A stretch of 64,000 nt of DNA from ZAX-1 sp046533095 (GCA_046533095.1 JAJQRA010000017.1:191947-255946), one strand, 5' to 3'; numbered from the stretch's first letter, positions 53,656-63,092 are shown. Numbers and translations: made by a program. Notes: a model not told the origin generated them from the sequence alone.

Positions 53656-55089
53656 CTAGTCCCGAAAATAATTATGTCTTATCAGATGATCGTCAATTTG
53701 GTATGCGGCTTCGTCAAGAATTTGTTGTGCATCACCGCCTTTTGCTATGTTGACATAGGCGGCGGTAAACGTTTTGCTGAAAAATGGATAAGCAGGTGTA
53801 ATAGGTCTTGTAAATGACGTATCATGCAGTTGTGAGAAAAGAATGTTAGTATTATTGGATAATGCGTTAAAATTTTTAAAAACCTCATAGATATCTTTTA
53901 TAACCGGCATACCGGTATATTTATTTAATTTTAGCTGGTTTTCTATAGAAAAAACATATTGTATGAATTCCCAGCAAGCAGCGGGACTCTGTGTTTGTTT
54001 TGACATACAAAGGCCCCAGCCTCCGTGCGGAGTTGCCGCCCTGTATTCTCTTGGAAGAGGTAGGATACCGATATCATTTTGTTCCTCATCGTTTATTACT
54101 TCGTAAAATGCATTAGGTAGAGAAAGGCTCATGGCAAAGTTATTTGGAAACTGCTCATGAATATCCTCCATATGCGTATAACCATAAGTGTGATATAACT
54201 TTCCCAGCCAGTCCATGGCAGCAACAGAGGCCGGACTGTTTAAATAACCGGATGTCTTTGTGCAATTTTCGTTAAAAATCTTACCATTATTCTGCATGAT
54301 AAATGGAAGGGAAGAGTAGGTAATCCATTCACCCTGTGTATGGGACAGGCCTCTACCGGAATCCATCAATAATGGATACTGGATGTCAGTATTTTCTTTA
54401 ATTATTTTACATACATCTAAGAATTCCAGCCAACTCCAGGAGTTGTGTACATCTGAAGGGGGGACAATATTCAGTTCTTTAAAAAGCTTTTTGCTATATA
54501 AAATGCATAAAGTGGATTCATTATAGCCTAAATGGTATAGTTTACCTTTATAAGTACCCTGATGAATGATTTGCGGAATAAAGCGGTCTTTAAATTCATC
54601 GGTTACAAAGTCATCTAAAGGTTGTAAGGAATTCATATATGCCCAATAAGGAACGTCCGGTCCATCTAAAGAGAAAATGTCCGGAGCATTTCCCCCAGCA
54701 AATGCTTTAAAAAGCGTATCACGAAGAGGAACAACATTATTATGGATGAATGAATGTTTAATCTGATAGGCAGGATTTCTTTGGTTAAAGGATTCAACAA
54801 TGGAATTCCAGAAATTTTCCTCTTTATGTTCCGTTGAACAAACAAAAAAGGGTATAACAGTTTTTGAACTTTGACCGGTGACAAAACTACCTTTTCCCTG
54901 TTCTCGTACAATATAACCTTCCTGAGAAAGCATTTTTAGTGCTTGGGTTATGGTGCTTTTACTGATCGAAAAAGTTTTCATGAGATCATTATCAGAGGGA
55001 ATCATATCCCCGGGCTGATAAACTCCATTTTGAATATCAGAAAGAATAATATTCTTGACTTTCAAATATTTTGGTAAGTTTGTATACAT
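53656..55089 (-). CDS. GntR-type regulator fused to an ABC solute-binding-protein domain
   Basis: A 477-residue fusion. Residues 1-75 are a GntR winged helix: YLKVKNIILSDIQNGVYQPG, IPSDNDLMKTFSISKSTITQ and GKGSFVTG. Residues 78-477 form a complete SBP_bac_1 sugar-binding domain with GGNAPDIFSLDGPD, YNESTLCILYSKKLFKEL and PHGGWGLCMSKQTQSP. There is no signal peptide or membrane segment, so the binding-protein fold is used inside the cell as a sensor. It faces the GH116/importer/GH32 operon, with two inverted 14-bp boxes between. It is inferred to control that operon in response to a sugar. No frameshift or start ambiguity suggests an artefact. Confidence 0.9.
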   Translation of the reverse strand: MYTNLPKYLKVKNIILSDIQNGVYQPGDMIPSDNDLMKTFSISKSTITQALKMLSQEGYIVREQGKGSFVTGQSSKTVIPFFVCSTEHKEENFWNSIVESFNQRNPAYQIKHSFIHNNVVPLRDTLFKAFAGGNAPDIFSLDGPDVPYWAYMNSLQPLDDFVTDEFKDRFIPQIIHQGTYKGKLYHLGYNESTLCILYSKKLFKELNIVPPSDVHNSWSWLEFLDVCKIIKENTDIQYPLLMDSGRGLSHTQGEWITYSSLPFIMQNNGKIFNENCTKTSGYLNSPASVAAMDWLGKLYHTYGYTHMEDIHEQFPNNFAMSLSLPNAFYEVINDEEQNDIGILPLPREYRAATPHGGWGLCMSKQTQSPAACWEFIQYVFSIENQLKLNKYTGMPVIKDIYEVFKNFNALSNNTNILFSQLHDTSFTRPITPAYPFFSKTFTAAYVNIAKGGDAQQILDEAAYQIDDHLIRHNYFRD

Positions 55090-55191
55090 ATGTTTATACT
55101 CCTATATAATACGATAATTGGTTTCAATAAAATTATTGTCTTGCTGGCTGATTATAAAGTTAAATTTAATAAAAGAATATGAAAAGAAATA

Positions 55192-55220
55192 TTGACAAGT
55201 TTATAAACAGGTGTTATTAT
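55192..55220 (+). promoter_or_regulatory. Promoter of the GH116/CUT1/GH32 operon
   Basis: TTGACA (55192-55197) and TATTAT (55215-55220) are separated by 17 bp. A near-consensus TATAAT overlaps at 55218-55223. Transcription would start near 55227, just before the first inverted operator box. Confidence 0.7.
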
Positions 55221-55232
55221 AATTATACCATA

Positions 55233-55346
55233 GGTTGTTCGAATAATCAAGTAAGCATATCTTGAATAAAATTATGAATAATCTATACATATTCCTATTT
55301 GCTTTTAAATAGGAATATATTATTAAAGCAAGTTATTCGAACAACC
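55233..55346. promoter_or_regulatory. Pair of 14-bp operator boxes in inverted orientation
   Basis: GGTTGTTCGAATAA at 55233-55246 and its exact reverse complement TTATTCGAACAACC at 55333-55346 lie 86 bp apart in the leader. Each box has the near-palindromic core TTRTTCGAAYAA typical of GntR-family targets. One is just after the predicted start of transcription and one 36 bp before the GH116 start codon. They are the likely operators for the divergent GntR/binding-protein regulator; looping between them is possible. Confidence 0.7.
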
Positions 55347-55381
55347 GAACAAGTACGAAATATAACTTGAAGAGAGGTATT

Positions 55382-57862
55382 ATGATGAGCAAAAACTATT
55401 CGAAAGAAGAATTACTGGATTATAGTTCAAGAAAATACCCATCTGATGCAAAAGAATTATCATTTTTGTTAGGTGGTATTGGAACTGGTAATATTTCTGT
55501 AGGACCTAGAGGAGAATTAAAAGACTGGGAGATATTTAACTGGCCAGGTAAAAAGACAAAATTTCCATTTTCATTTTTTGCAATTCGTGTAGAGAATGAA
55601 GATATGAAAACACCGATTGCTAAAATTTTAGAGTCGCGGCTACATCCCCCATATACCAGTTCGCATGGATACCTACAGCATGAACTTGTTAATCTTCCAA
55701 GGCTGGAAGATTCAACCATGACCTGCGAATTTCCTTTTGCAAAGGTTGAATTTATAGATCGAGAGCTCCCCCTACAGGTATCCATGGAAGCATTTACTCC
55801 ATTTATTCCCCTTAACAGTGATGATTCGGGTATTCCATCTGCAATTATCCGTTATAAAGTAAAAAATAATGCAAGAGTAAAAACACAGGTATCTATCGTA
55901 GGCACAATGCCAAATGCATCCGGATTTGAAGGATATGATGTTATTGAGAATCTTATTCTGGCTGATAAGGTTAAAAATGAATACAGGGATCAGGGTAAAA
56001 TAAAGGGACTTTACTACCAGCCTGAATCTTTATCAAAAGAACATATCCGTTATGGCAATATGGCCCTTATGACTACCGCAGAGAATGTAACATATAAAAC
56101 ACAATGGTTTGATGGTGAATGGGTAGACGGAATACAGGATTTTTGGGATGATTTTACCGAAGACGGGAAGTTAGAGCCGGAGTCATATTCTGATACGATA
56201 GGATGTGAATTTGCACAATTCCATAATTTTAGCTTCTTAATCCGTAAGGAAAAAATCGGATCTTTAGGAATATATGAATCATTAGAGCCCGGGGAGGAAA
56301 AGGTCTTTGAATTTATCATTTCATGGTATTTTCCCAACCGGGCACGGGCATGGATTGAGTTTGATGAAGACTTAGAAAATTTTAAAAAAGGGAAATATGG
56401 AACCATACGCAATTATTATGCAATGAAATTTACGGATGCCTGGAATGCCGGTACATACTTAATTTCCAATCTGGAACGTTTAGAAGGTGACAGCCGTAAA
56501 TTCCAAAGAGCAATGTTTAAAGAAACAAAATTTCCAGGTTATGTTATTGATGCCGCCACTTCTAATATAACAACAATCCGAAGTCATACATGTTTCAGGC
56601 TGGAAGACGGTACTTTCTGCGGATTTGAAGGCATTCGTGATTATATAGGCTGTGGCTACGGCAGTGTACCTCATGTATGGAATTATGCACAGACAGTTGC
56701 ATTTTTATTTCCTGACCTGGAGCAATCCATGCGCCGTGTGGAATTTGGTAAAGAAACAGATGAAAATGGCTGTATGTCCACCAGAATGTTTTATGTATTC
56801 GGACAGGAGCGGTATGCAATGGTGCCGGCCTGTGATGGTCAGTTAGGAAGTGTGGTCCGTCTTTACAGGGAATTCAGAAATACCGGTGATGTAGAATTTG
56901 TGAAAGAATTATGGCCGGATGTTGTCCGTGCAATGGATTATGCGTTCCGTGAATGGGATAAAGATGGGGATTATGTTCTGGATGGGCAGCAGAATACCAC
57001 GTATGATATTGAATTTTATGGACCCAATGCTATGACGGATTTTATATTCCTGGCTGCATTAAAGGCCTGTTTGGGATTGGCTGAAGTTGTTGGAGATACA
57101 GAGCATCAGAAACTATATGCAAAAGCTTATGAAGAAGGTAGTAAGAGAGCGGATGAATTGCTGTTTGACGGAGAATATTATGCACAGGCTGATAAAGATA
57201 TTGATAAGTATCGTTATCAATATGGCAAAGGATGTTTGTCAGACCAATTGCTCGGACAGTTTTTAGCACATGTTTCAGGATTATCCTATATACTTCCTAA
57301 GGAACATGTAAAATCAGCGATCAAGGCAGTCTTTGATTATAACTATCTGACGGATTTTTATCATACAAGCAGTGTGCATAGGGCATATGCCTTAAATGAT
57401 GAAAGCGGTTTGGTAGTTGCTACCTGGCCGAAAGGAGGCAGACCTAAGTTCCCCCTTTCCTATGCAGGTGAAGTTTGGACAGGCGTAGAATATCAGGTTG
57501 CTGCAACCTTAATTTATGAAGGGTTCCTGGAGGAAGGATTAACAATGGTGAAATCCATCCGTGGCAGATATGACGGATATAAAAGAAATCCGTTCAGTGA
57601 AGTTGAGTCCGGGCATCATTATACAAGAGCCATGGCAAGCTGGGCTATTCTGAATGCCTTAACGGGTATAGACAGTGATATGTATCACAATACCTTGACA
57701 TTTAAGCCAAAAATAAATCAGAAGGATTTCTCCAGTTTCTTTATTTGCGGAAAAGCATGGGGAATTTACAGGCAGAAAATAAACAGTAATAATGAGATTG
57801 AATTTGAAACGGAAGTGTTATATGGTTCGCTGGATGGGATTACGGTCAAAGCGGAACAATAA
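55382..57862 (+). CDS. GH116-like glycoside hydrolase
   Basis: An 826-residue protein related to bacterial GBA2-type enzymes. The N-terminal beta domain carries FLLGGIGTGNISVGPRG and WEIFNWPG (about residues 20-60); the C-terminal helical barrel has NTTYDIEFYGPNAMTDFIFLAALKA, split as NTTYDIEFYGPN and AMTDFIFLAALKA, whose Asp in TYD corresponds to the acid/base residue of GH116. There is no signal peptide. ATG 55382 with AGAGAGG upstream is preferred over the TTG at 55367. It is first in an importer and GH32 operon. Known GH116 activities are on beta-glucosides or beta-xylosides, so its role beside fructan genes is open. Confidence 0.82.
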   Translation: MMSKNYSKEELLDYSSRKYPSDAKELSFLLGGIGTGNISVGPRGELKDWEIFNWPGKKTKFPFSFFAIRVENEDMKTPIAKILESRLHPPYTSSHGYLQHELVNLPRLEDSTMTCEFPFAKVEFIDRELPLQVSMEAFTPFIPLNSDDSGIPSAIIRYKVKNNARVKTQVSIVGTMPNASGFEGYDVIENLILADKVKNEYRDQGKIKGLYYQPESLSKEHIRYGNMALMTTAENVTYKTQWFDGEWVDGIQDFWDDFTEDGKLEPESYSDTIGCEFAQFHNFSFLIRKEKIGSLGIYESLEPGEEKVFEFIISWYFPNRARAWIEFDEDLENFKKGKYGTIRNYYAMKFTDAWNAGTYLISNLERLEGDSRKFQRAMFKETKFPGYVIDAATSNITTIRSHTCFRLEDGTFCGFEGIRDYIGCGYGSVPHVWNYAQTVAFLFPDLEQSMRRVEFGKETDENGCMSTRMFYVFGQERYAMVPACDGQLGSVVRLYREFRNTGDVEFVKELWPDVVRAMDYAFREWDKDGDYVLDGQQNTTYDIEFYGPNAMTDFIFLAALKACLGLAEVVGDTEHQKLYAKAYEEGSKRADELLFDGEYYAQADKDIDKYRYQYGKGCLSDQLLGQFLAHVSGLSYILPKEHVKSAIKAVFDYNYLTDFYHTSSVHRAYALNDESGLVVATWPKGGRPKFPLSYAGEVWTGVEYQVAATLIYEGFLEEGLTMVKSIRGRYDGYKRNPFSEVESGHHYTRAMASWAILNALTGIDSDMYHNTLTFKPKINQKDFSSFFICGKAWGIYRQKINSNNEIEFETEVLYGSLDGITVKAEQ

Positions 57863-57889
57863 TATTATAAATTTAAAGGGAGGATTAAA

Positions 57890-59239
57890 ATGAAAAAGAA
57901 AATTTTTAGTTTATTACTTAGTGTTGCTTTAATTGCATCCTTACTTAGTGGATGCGGATCGAAACAGTCAGACAATGCAACAGATGCGGGTGCAGAGAAG
58001 AGTTCTGCAGAAAGCGAATCCACCACGGAAGAAACCGGTGATAAGCAGATAACAATTACTTTTGCAGAACACGTAGCTGACATTGAAAAACAGGAACCAT
58101 TTTTATCTTTGATTATGAAAGCATTTGAAGAAAAGTATCCTAATATTAAAGTTGATATTACCGGCCGTGAGGTATCGGAGCATAACACGCAGATGACATT
58201 GTTGGCTGGTCAAAACAAATTGCCGGATATCTTCTGGCTGGAACAGGCAACTGCCACTGAATTTGCTGAGAATGGTTATCTTTATAATATGACGGACGAA
58301 TTAAATAATTACGGTATCAATGACAGCCTGCTTCCCGGTCTGGTTAACAGCTGTACCGTTGATGGTGCAGACTATGGACTGCCAAGTGAAGTTATGATGG
58401 TTGGCTTTTTTTATAATAAATCAATTTTTAAACAATATGGTTTAGAAGTTCCTGCTACTTATGAAGAATTTATGAAAGTAGTAAAAACTTTAACAGATAA
58501 CGGTGTAACACCACTTGCAATCGGTTCAAAGTCTAACTTTAGTGTATGGGCTTTTGAATCAATGCTTGCCCGTTATGGATTTTTTGAGAAATTAGAGGGT
58601 CTTAAATCAGGAGAAGAATCTTGGGTAAATGATGACTTTCTAAACTACTTTAAAAAGGTTGAGGAAATGAGGAAAGCTGGTACATTTTCATCCGATGTTT
58701 CAACTCTGGATTATTTCCAGGCAAAGGAAGTATTCTTAGCTGGAAAAGCAGCAATGTTTAATACGGGTGCTTGGGACATCGCTGATTTTGAAGCGAGCGA
58801 CATTACAGATGACATCGGATTTTTCTGGGGGCCAACCTTCTCCGACAGCAGCTATGAACAGAAAGTTGCTATAAAAGCAGCAGGAGGTGTTTACTGTGTT
58901 AGTGGCCAAGCAGCAGAGGATCCGCAAGTATTAGATGCCGTCATGAAATTCTGGCAGTTTTATTATGGTAAAGAGGGTACAGCAATTATTGCGGAACAGA
59001 CAGCAGGATTACCATGCGCTAATTACAACGGTGAGATTGATGCCAAGGAACATCCGGTGTTATCTGTTATGATAAAAGCATTAAATGATGATTGGAAAGC
59101 TTGTAGAGAACCCTTTAATTCTTTGTCAACCAATGTAGCGTATGGTTTCTTTGATGCAACCTTTGGTGTTATATGCGGAGTTTCTACACCGGAAGAAGCC
59201 GCACAATATGTAGAAGACCTGCAGGCAGCAGAAAGATAG
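57890..59239 (+). CDS. Sugar ABC transporter, substrate-binding lipoprotein (GH32 locus)
   Basis: A 449-residue receptor with lipobox LLSGC at about residue 23, an acidic Ser/Glu-rich spacer (residues 26-50) and an SBP_bac_1 fold (FAEHVADIEKQEPFL, LPDIFWLEQ, GGVYCVSGQAAEDP). GGGAGGATTAAA precedes the ATG. It comes 27 bp after the GH116 gene. It shares the layout of the other two CUT1 receptors in the window but is not a recent duplicate. Confidence 0.88.
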   Translation: MKKKIFSLLLSVALIASLLSGCGSKQSDNATDAGAEKSSAESESTTEETGDKQITITFAEHVADIEKQEPFLSLIMKAFEEKYPNIKVDITGREVSEHNTQMTLLAGQNKLPDIFWLEQATATEFAENGYLYNMTDELNNYGINDSLLPGLVNSCTVDGADYGLPSEVMMVGFFYNKSIFKQYGLEVPATYEEFMKVVKTLTDNGVTPLAIGSKSNFSVWAFESMLARYGFFEKLEGLKSGEESWVNDDFLNYFKKVEEMRKAGTFSSDVSTLDYFQAKEVFLAGKAAMFNTGAWDIADFEASDITDDIGFFWGPTFSDSSYEQKVAIKAAGGVYCVSGQAAEDPQVLDAVMKFWQFYYGKEGTAIIAEQTAGLPCANYNGEIDAKEHPVLSVMIKALNDDWKACREPFNSLSTNVAYGFFDATFGVICGVSTPEEAAQYVEDLQAAER

Positions 59240-59247
59240 TTTATAAT

Positions 59248-59292
59248 AAATGGCGCCGATTTCTATTTATCTAAAAATGGTTGGCGCCATTT
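59248..59292 (+). other. Intercistronic hairpin after the binding-protein gene
   Basis: AAATGGCGCC (59248-59257) and GGCGCCATTT (59283-59292) form a perfect 10-bp stem across a 25-nt loop between the receptor and permease genes, the same position as the hairpin at 50055 in the other fructan operon. No T-run follows. Confidence 0.6.
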
Positions 59293-59310
59293 TATCAAGG
59301 GAGGCAACTT

Positions 59311-60195
59311 ATGAAATGGTTAAGTACTAAGAAAGCAAAATTCATATTTCTAGTACCGACACTAGTAATATACATCATTTTTATGATAGTACCTATTTTT
59401 ATTGCAGTCTATTACAGTTTTACGGAATATACCGGACTGGGTAATGCAGCCTTCACTGGGTTGGATAATTATATTTCAATGTTTCATGACAGGCTTTTTA
59501 TAATTGCCATGAAAGATACGATGATTGTTTTAATCTGCAGTTTTTTAATACTTTTAGCGGGATCCTTTTTAATTGCTTTATTACTTGATATAAATTTTAA
59601 AGGAAATGCCTTTGTAAAATCCGTAATTTTTTCTCCCTATGTCATAGCACCAATTATTATAGGTGTCATCTGGGGATATATTCTTAACCCAAATTTTGGA
59701 TTATTAAATTCATTTTTAAGATCTGTCGGATTAGATGGACTAGCTATAGAATGGATTGGCGGCAGGAGGTGGTCACCAGTTTCAATCGCAATTGTATTTG
59801 GCTGGCAGGTACTTGGCTTTCATGCAACTATTTTTTTGGCCGGTATGAAAACGATTCCGACGGATATTTATGAAGCATCCGCTATTGACGGCGTCAATGG
59901 GCTTCAAAAGATATTATTGATTACAATTCCCATGTTAAAAGAAACAATTATTATAAATATTGTGTTGATTATTACAGGTGTCTTTAAAATATATGAATTG
60001 GTATATCAGTTGACTGGAGGCGGTCCCAGCCACTTATCAGAAGTATTAGTGTCCTATATGTATTTCACGGTATTTACATCCAGACGTTACGGATATGGTA
60101 TGGCGATTGCGGTAATTATTTTAATTATTTCCGTTACTGCGTCTTTCTCATATATTCGTATCTCATCCAGAAAAAACCGGAAGGAGAAAGCATAG
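59311..60195 (+). CDS. Sugar ABC transporter permease, MalF-like (GH32 locus)
   Basis: A 294-residue membrane protein with six helices and the EAA loop EASAIDGVNGLQKILLITIP near residue 190. ATG 59311 (MKWLSTKKAKFIFLVPTL) is preferred because AAGGGAGGCAACTT is just upstream; an earlier ATG at 59281 lies in the hairpin. It abuts the next permease gene by 1 bp. Confidence 0.88.
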   Translation: MKWLSTKKAKFIFLVPTLVIYIIFMIVPIFIAVYYSFTEYTGLGNAAFTGLDNYISMFHDRLFIIAMKDTMIVLICSFLILLAGSFLIALLLDINFKGNAFVKSVIFSPYVIAPIIIGVIWGYILNPNFGLLNSFLRSVGLDGLAIEWIGGRRWSPVSIAIVFGWQVLGFHATIFLAGMKTIPTDIYEASAIDGVNGLQKILLITIPMLKETIIINIVLIITGVFKIYELVYQLTGGGPSHLSEVLVSYMYFTVFTSRRYGYGMAIAVIILIISVTASFSYIRISSRKNRKEKA

Positions 60196-60196
60196 T

Positions 60197-61042
60197 ATGA
60201 ATAACAGAGCAAAAAGAAAAGAGAAAAAAATAATATTCTATTTGATTGTTACAGTCATAGCCGTAATAGCAATGATACCCTTTTTATGGTCAATTTTGCT
60301 GTCATTTAAATCAAACAGTGAAATTGTAAACAACCCTTTCTCTCTGCCGGGTATTTTCTCCTTCGAAAACTACCGGCGGGCACTGCAAACACTTAATTTG
60401 CCAAAAATGTATGGAAATACTCTATTACTTGTAACTATATCTACTTTCTTCAGTGTAATATTAACGTTTATGAGTTCATTTTCCATTGCAAGAATGAATT
60501 TTAAAAATGAAAAATTACCAGACCTTTTATACCTGTTTTTATTACTTGGATTGGCTGTTCCAATTTATATTTTATTATTTCCCATTTATAGAATTGATTC
60601 TAAGATTGGAATTATGGGAACCTATTTAGGATTGATATTACCTTATATTGCAGTAAATATTTCCTTTAATACTTTGCTGTTTGTCGGATTTTTAAGGGGA
60701 TTCCCCACTGAATTGGAAGAGGCAGCCATAATAGATGGCTGTAATATATTTGAACTATGCATAAGAGTTGTTATGCCGGTTGTTAAACCTACATTTATTA
60801 CGGTAGTAATTTTTAACGCAATTTATATTTTTAATGAATATCCATTTGCATCTACCTTCATTACTAATACGGACATGAATACAATTTCCCTGATGGCAAA
60901 TATGTTTAAGGGGCAGTATTCCATGGACTACAGCGGCATTATTGCCGCAAGTATTATGATTATCATTCCAGAACTTATTTTTTATGCAATTTTTCAGAAA
61001 TATATTATCAGCGGTATGACGGAAGGTGCTGTTAAAGGTTAA
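60197..61042 (+). CDS. Sugar ABC transporter permease, MalG-like (GH32 locus)
   Basis: A 281-residue protein with six helices, the EAA loop ELEEAAIIDGCNIFELCIRV and the C-terminus ISGMTEGAVKG. It starts directly after the MalF-like gene; GGAGAAAGCATAGT is the ribosome site. It completes the third importer of the window; again no ATPase gene accompanies it. Confidence 0.88.
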   Translation: MNNRAKRKEKKIIFYLIVTVIAVIAMIPFLWSILLSFKSNSEIVNNPFSLPGIFSFENYRRALQTLNLPKMYGNTLLLVTISTFFSVILTFMSSFSIARMNFKNEKLPDLLYLFLLLGLAVPIYILLFPIYRIDSKIGIMGTYLGLILPYIAVNISFNTLLFVGFLRGFPTELEEAAIIDGCNIFELCIRVVMPVVKPTFITVVIFNAIYIFNEYPFASTFITNTDMNTISLMANMFKGQYSMDYSGIIAASIMIIIPELIFYAIFQKYIISGMTEGAVKG

Positions 61043-61115
61043 AGAAGTAGAGGATTTTTTGTTGGACAAATGTAGCAGGTTGATTTAATTATAAAATAGA
61101 TAAAGGAGTCTGTTG

Positions 61116-62582
61116 ATGGAGAAATACATAGTTGAGAATATAAGAAAGCAGGTTTCTAAGGACGGATTGTGGAGACCGGCTTTTCACTTTACGGCACCAA
61201 AGGGGTGGTTAAACGATCCGAATGGTTTAATATATTACAAAGGGTATTATCATCTTTTTTATCAATATAACCCAAAACATTGCAATTGGGATTCCATGCA
61301 TTGGGGTCATGCAGTCAGTAAAGACATGCTAAGCTGGCAGGATCTGCCCATTGCACTTTATCCTGACCAGCCATATGATAATCATCCGGAGGGTGGCTGC
61401 TTTTCCGGGTGCGCCATAGAAAAAGACGGGATTTTATATTTGTTTTACAGTGCAACGGTAAAAGACGGAACAAAAACATATCAGACCCAATGTATGGCGT
61501 ATTCGGAGGATGGGGTTCATTTTGAAAAGTTTGAAGGTAATCCTATCATTGCAAAACCGCCGAAAGATGCATCGGATGATTTCAGGGATCCCAAGGTATT
61601 TGCCGTAGGAGATAAGTGGTACATGGTAATTGGCGGTTCCGTCGGCGGGGCGGATACAGGTGGTGACGGAAGGGTATATTTATATGCTTCCGATGATTTG
61701 TATGAGTGGAAGCATTGCGGAAATATTTTAGAATCTGATGGAAAGCTGGGTACCATGTTTGAATGCCCGGACCTGTTTGAAATAAACGGAAAATGGGTAC
61801 TCACCTGTTCTCCGATGTATCATCCTAAGCAAAATAAAATTTTATACTGTGTAGGAATTATGGATTTTAATAATTATAAATTTAAAATAGAAAAAATGGG
61901 AACCTTGGATGTAGGCTTTGATTATTATGCAGCGCAATCTTTTTTAGATGAAAAAGGAAATCGTATATTAATGGGATGGCAGAACGGGTGGTTATGGATG
62001 CCATGGTGTGAAAACTGGGGGCCAACCGAAACGGAAGGCTGGCGAGGAGTTTTAAGCATTCCAAGAAAGGCAGTTTTGAATGATGAAAATTGTGTATGCC
62101 TTGAACCTATAAGTAACCTTGATACTTTAAAAGCTACGGATATGGAGGAAGAGGAGGTTATAATTACTTCTTCAAAATATGAATTGCATCCAAAAGATAA
62201 ATTCAGCTATGAAATTGAAATTTCAGGTAATGTTAGGGATATTGAGTCCCGATATTTGGAAATTGGTTTGTTCGTCGGAAAATATAAAGAAACTAAGGTT
62301 TCAATCGATTTTATTGCAGGTATCATGACACTTGATCGAAGTAATTCCGATTTATATAGTACGGGAAAAGTTAACTGTTTAATTGACTTTCAAGACGGAA
62401 AATTTGATTTGAAGATTTTAGTGGATCATAGTAGTGTGGAAGTTTGTATGTATAGAGGTAAATATTACCTGACCGCAAATGTTTATCCTGAAAAAGATCA
62501 GACAGAGAGTTATATTCGTACTCCATATAAAAATGGATTTCTAGAGAAAGTGACAGTCAGCTCAATTAAGAGCGTATGGTAG
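61116..62582 (+). CDS. GH32 beta-fructosidase (sucrose-6-phosphate hydrolase/fructan hydrolase type)
   Basis: A 488-residue cytoplasmic enzyme that releases fructose from sucrose or fructo-oligosaccharides. The three GH32 motifs are intact: WLNDPNG with the nucleophile D34, FRDPKV with the transition-state Asp, and MFECPD with the acid/base Glu. A beta-sandwich follows, with VDHSSVEVCMYRGKYYLTA. GATAAAGGAGTCTGTTG precedes the ATG at 61116. No signal peptide, so substrates arrive through the importer just upstream. The substrate (sucrose, inulobiose, DFA product) cannot be fixed from sequence. Confidence 0.93.
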   Translation: MEKYIVENIRKQVSKDGLWRPAFHFTAPKGWLNDPNGLIYYKGYYHLFYQYNPKHCNWDSMHWGHAVSKDMLSWQDLPIALYPDQPYDNHPEGGCFSGCAIEKDGILYLFYSATVKDGTKTYQTQCMAYSEDGVHFEKFEGNPIIAKPPKDASDDFRDPKVFAVGDKWYMVIGGSVGGADTGGDGRVYLYASDDLYEWKHCGNILESDGKLGTMFECPDLFEINGKWVLTCSPMYHPKQNKILYCVGIMDFNNYKFKIEKMGTLDVGFDYYAAQSFLDEKGNRILMGWQNGWLWMPWCENWGPTETEGWRGVLSIPRKAVLNDENCVCLEPISNLDTLKATDMEEEEVIITSSKYELHPKDKFSYEIEISGNVRDIESRYLEIGLFVGKYKETKVSIDFIAGIMTLDRSNSDLYSTGKVNCLIDFQDGKFDLKILVDHSSVEVCMYRGKYYLTANVYPEKDQTESYIRTPYKNGFLEKVTVSSIKSVW

Positions 62583-62703
62583 TGTGTAAGAAAAATATCA
62601 GATATGGACAGAATTAAATTTTAATATACAAATAAATGAACTGGGATACTTAAAATTGATATTGTGTATCCTGGTTCATTTATTTTGGGAACAGTAATAG
62701 TTT

Positions 62704-63092
62704 TGGCTTTAATATCCGACAATGAGCTGTTGTGGCCACAGGTGAAAAAGATTATGATGCAGGTATTACGGTGATTAGAGTTCATTACAATATATACTCT
62801 TATCTTACTGTCCATGGGATGGCAGCCGAGCTTATAATAAAGATATGTGCGTAGAGATACCTCCTTTTCTGCGGGAGAACACCATTGAAACAATTGGTGC
62901 AGGAGATATCTTTGGAAGAAGTTGTGAAACTATGTATTGGAATATGGTCTGGACAACCTGGATGAAGAGAAATTAGAAGAGATGCTTAACTTTGCCAATG
63001 CAGCCGCATCCATAGTCACAACTAGGAAAGGTGCATTGTGTGCTATGCCAGAATTAGATGAAGTAAAAGCATTTATTCAAAGGCGAAAATAG
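62704..63092 (+). pseudogene. Fructokinase (PfkB), C-terminal remnant with frameshifts
   Basis: Frames here read SDNELLW, then EKDYDAGI, then CVEIPPFLRENTIETIGAGDIFG and finally LNFANAAASIVTTRKGAL to QRRK at 63090, the end of a PfkB kinase. The GAGD motif with the catalytic Asp is present, but at least three frameshifts break the chain. This is the other end of the gene whose start is at 53419. The segment 62583-62703 before it holds no gene. Confidence 0.7.
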
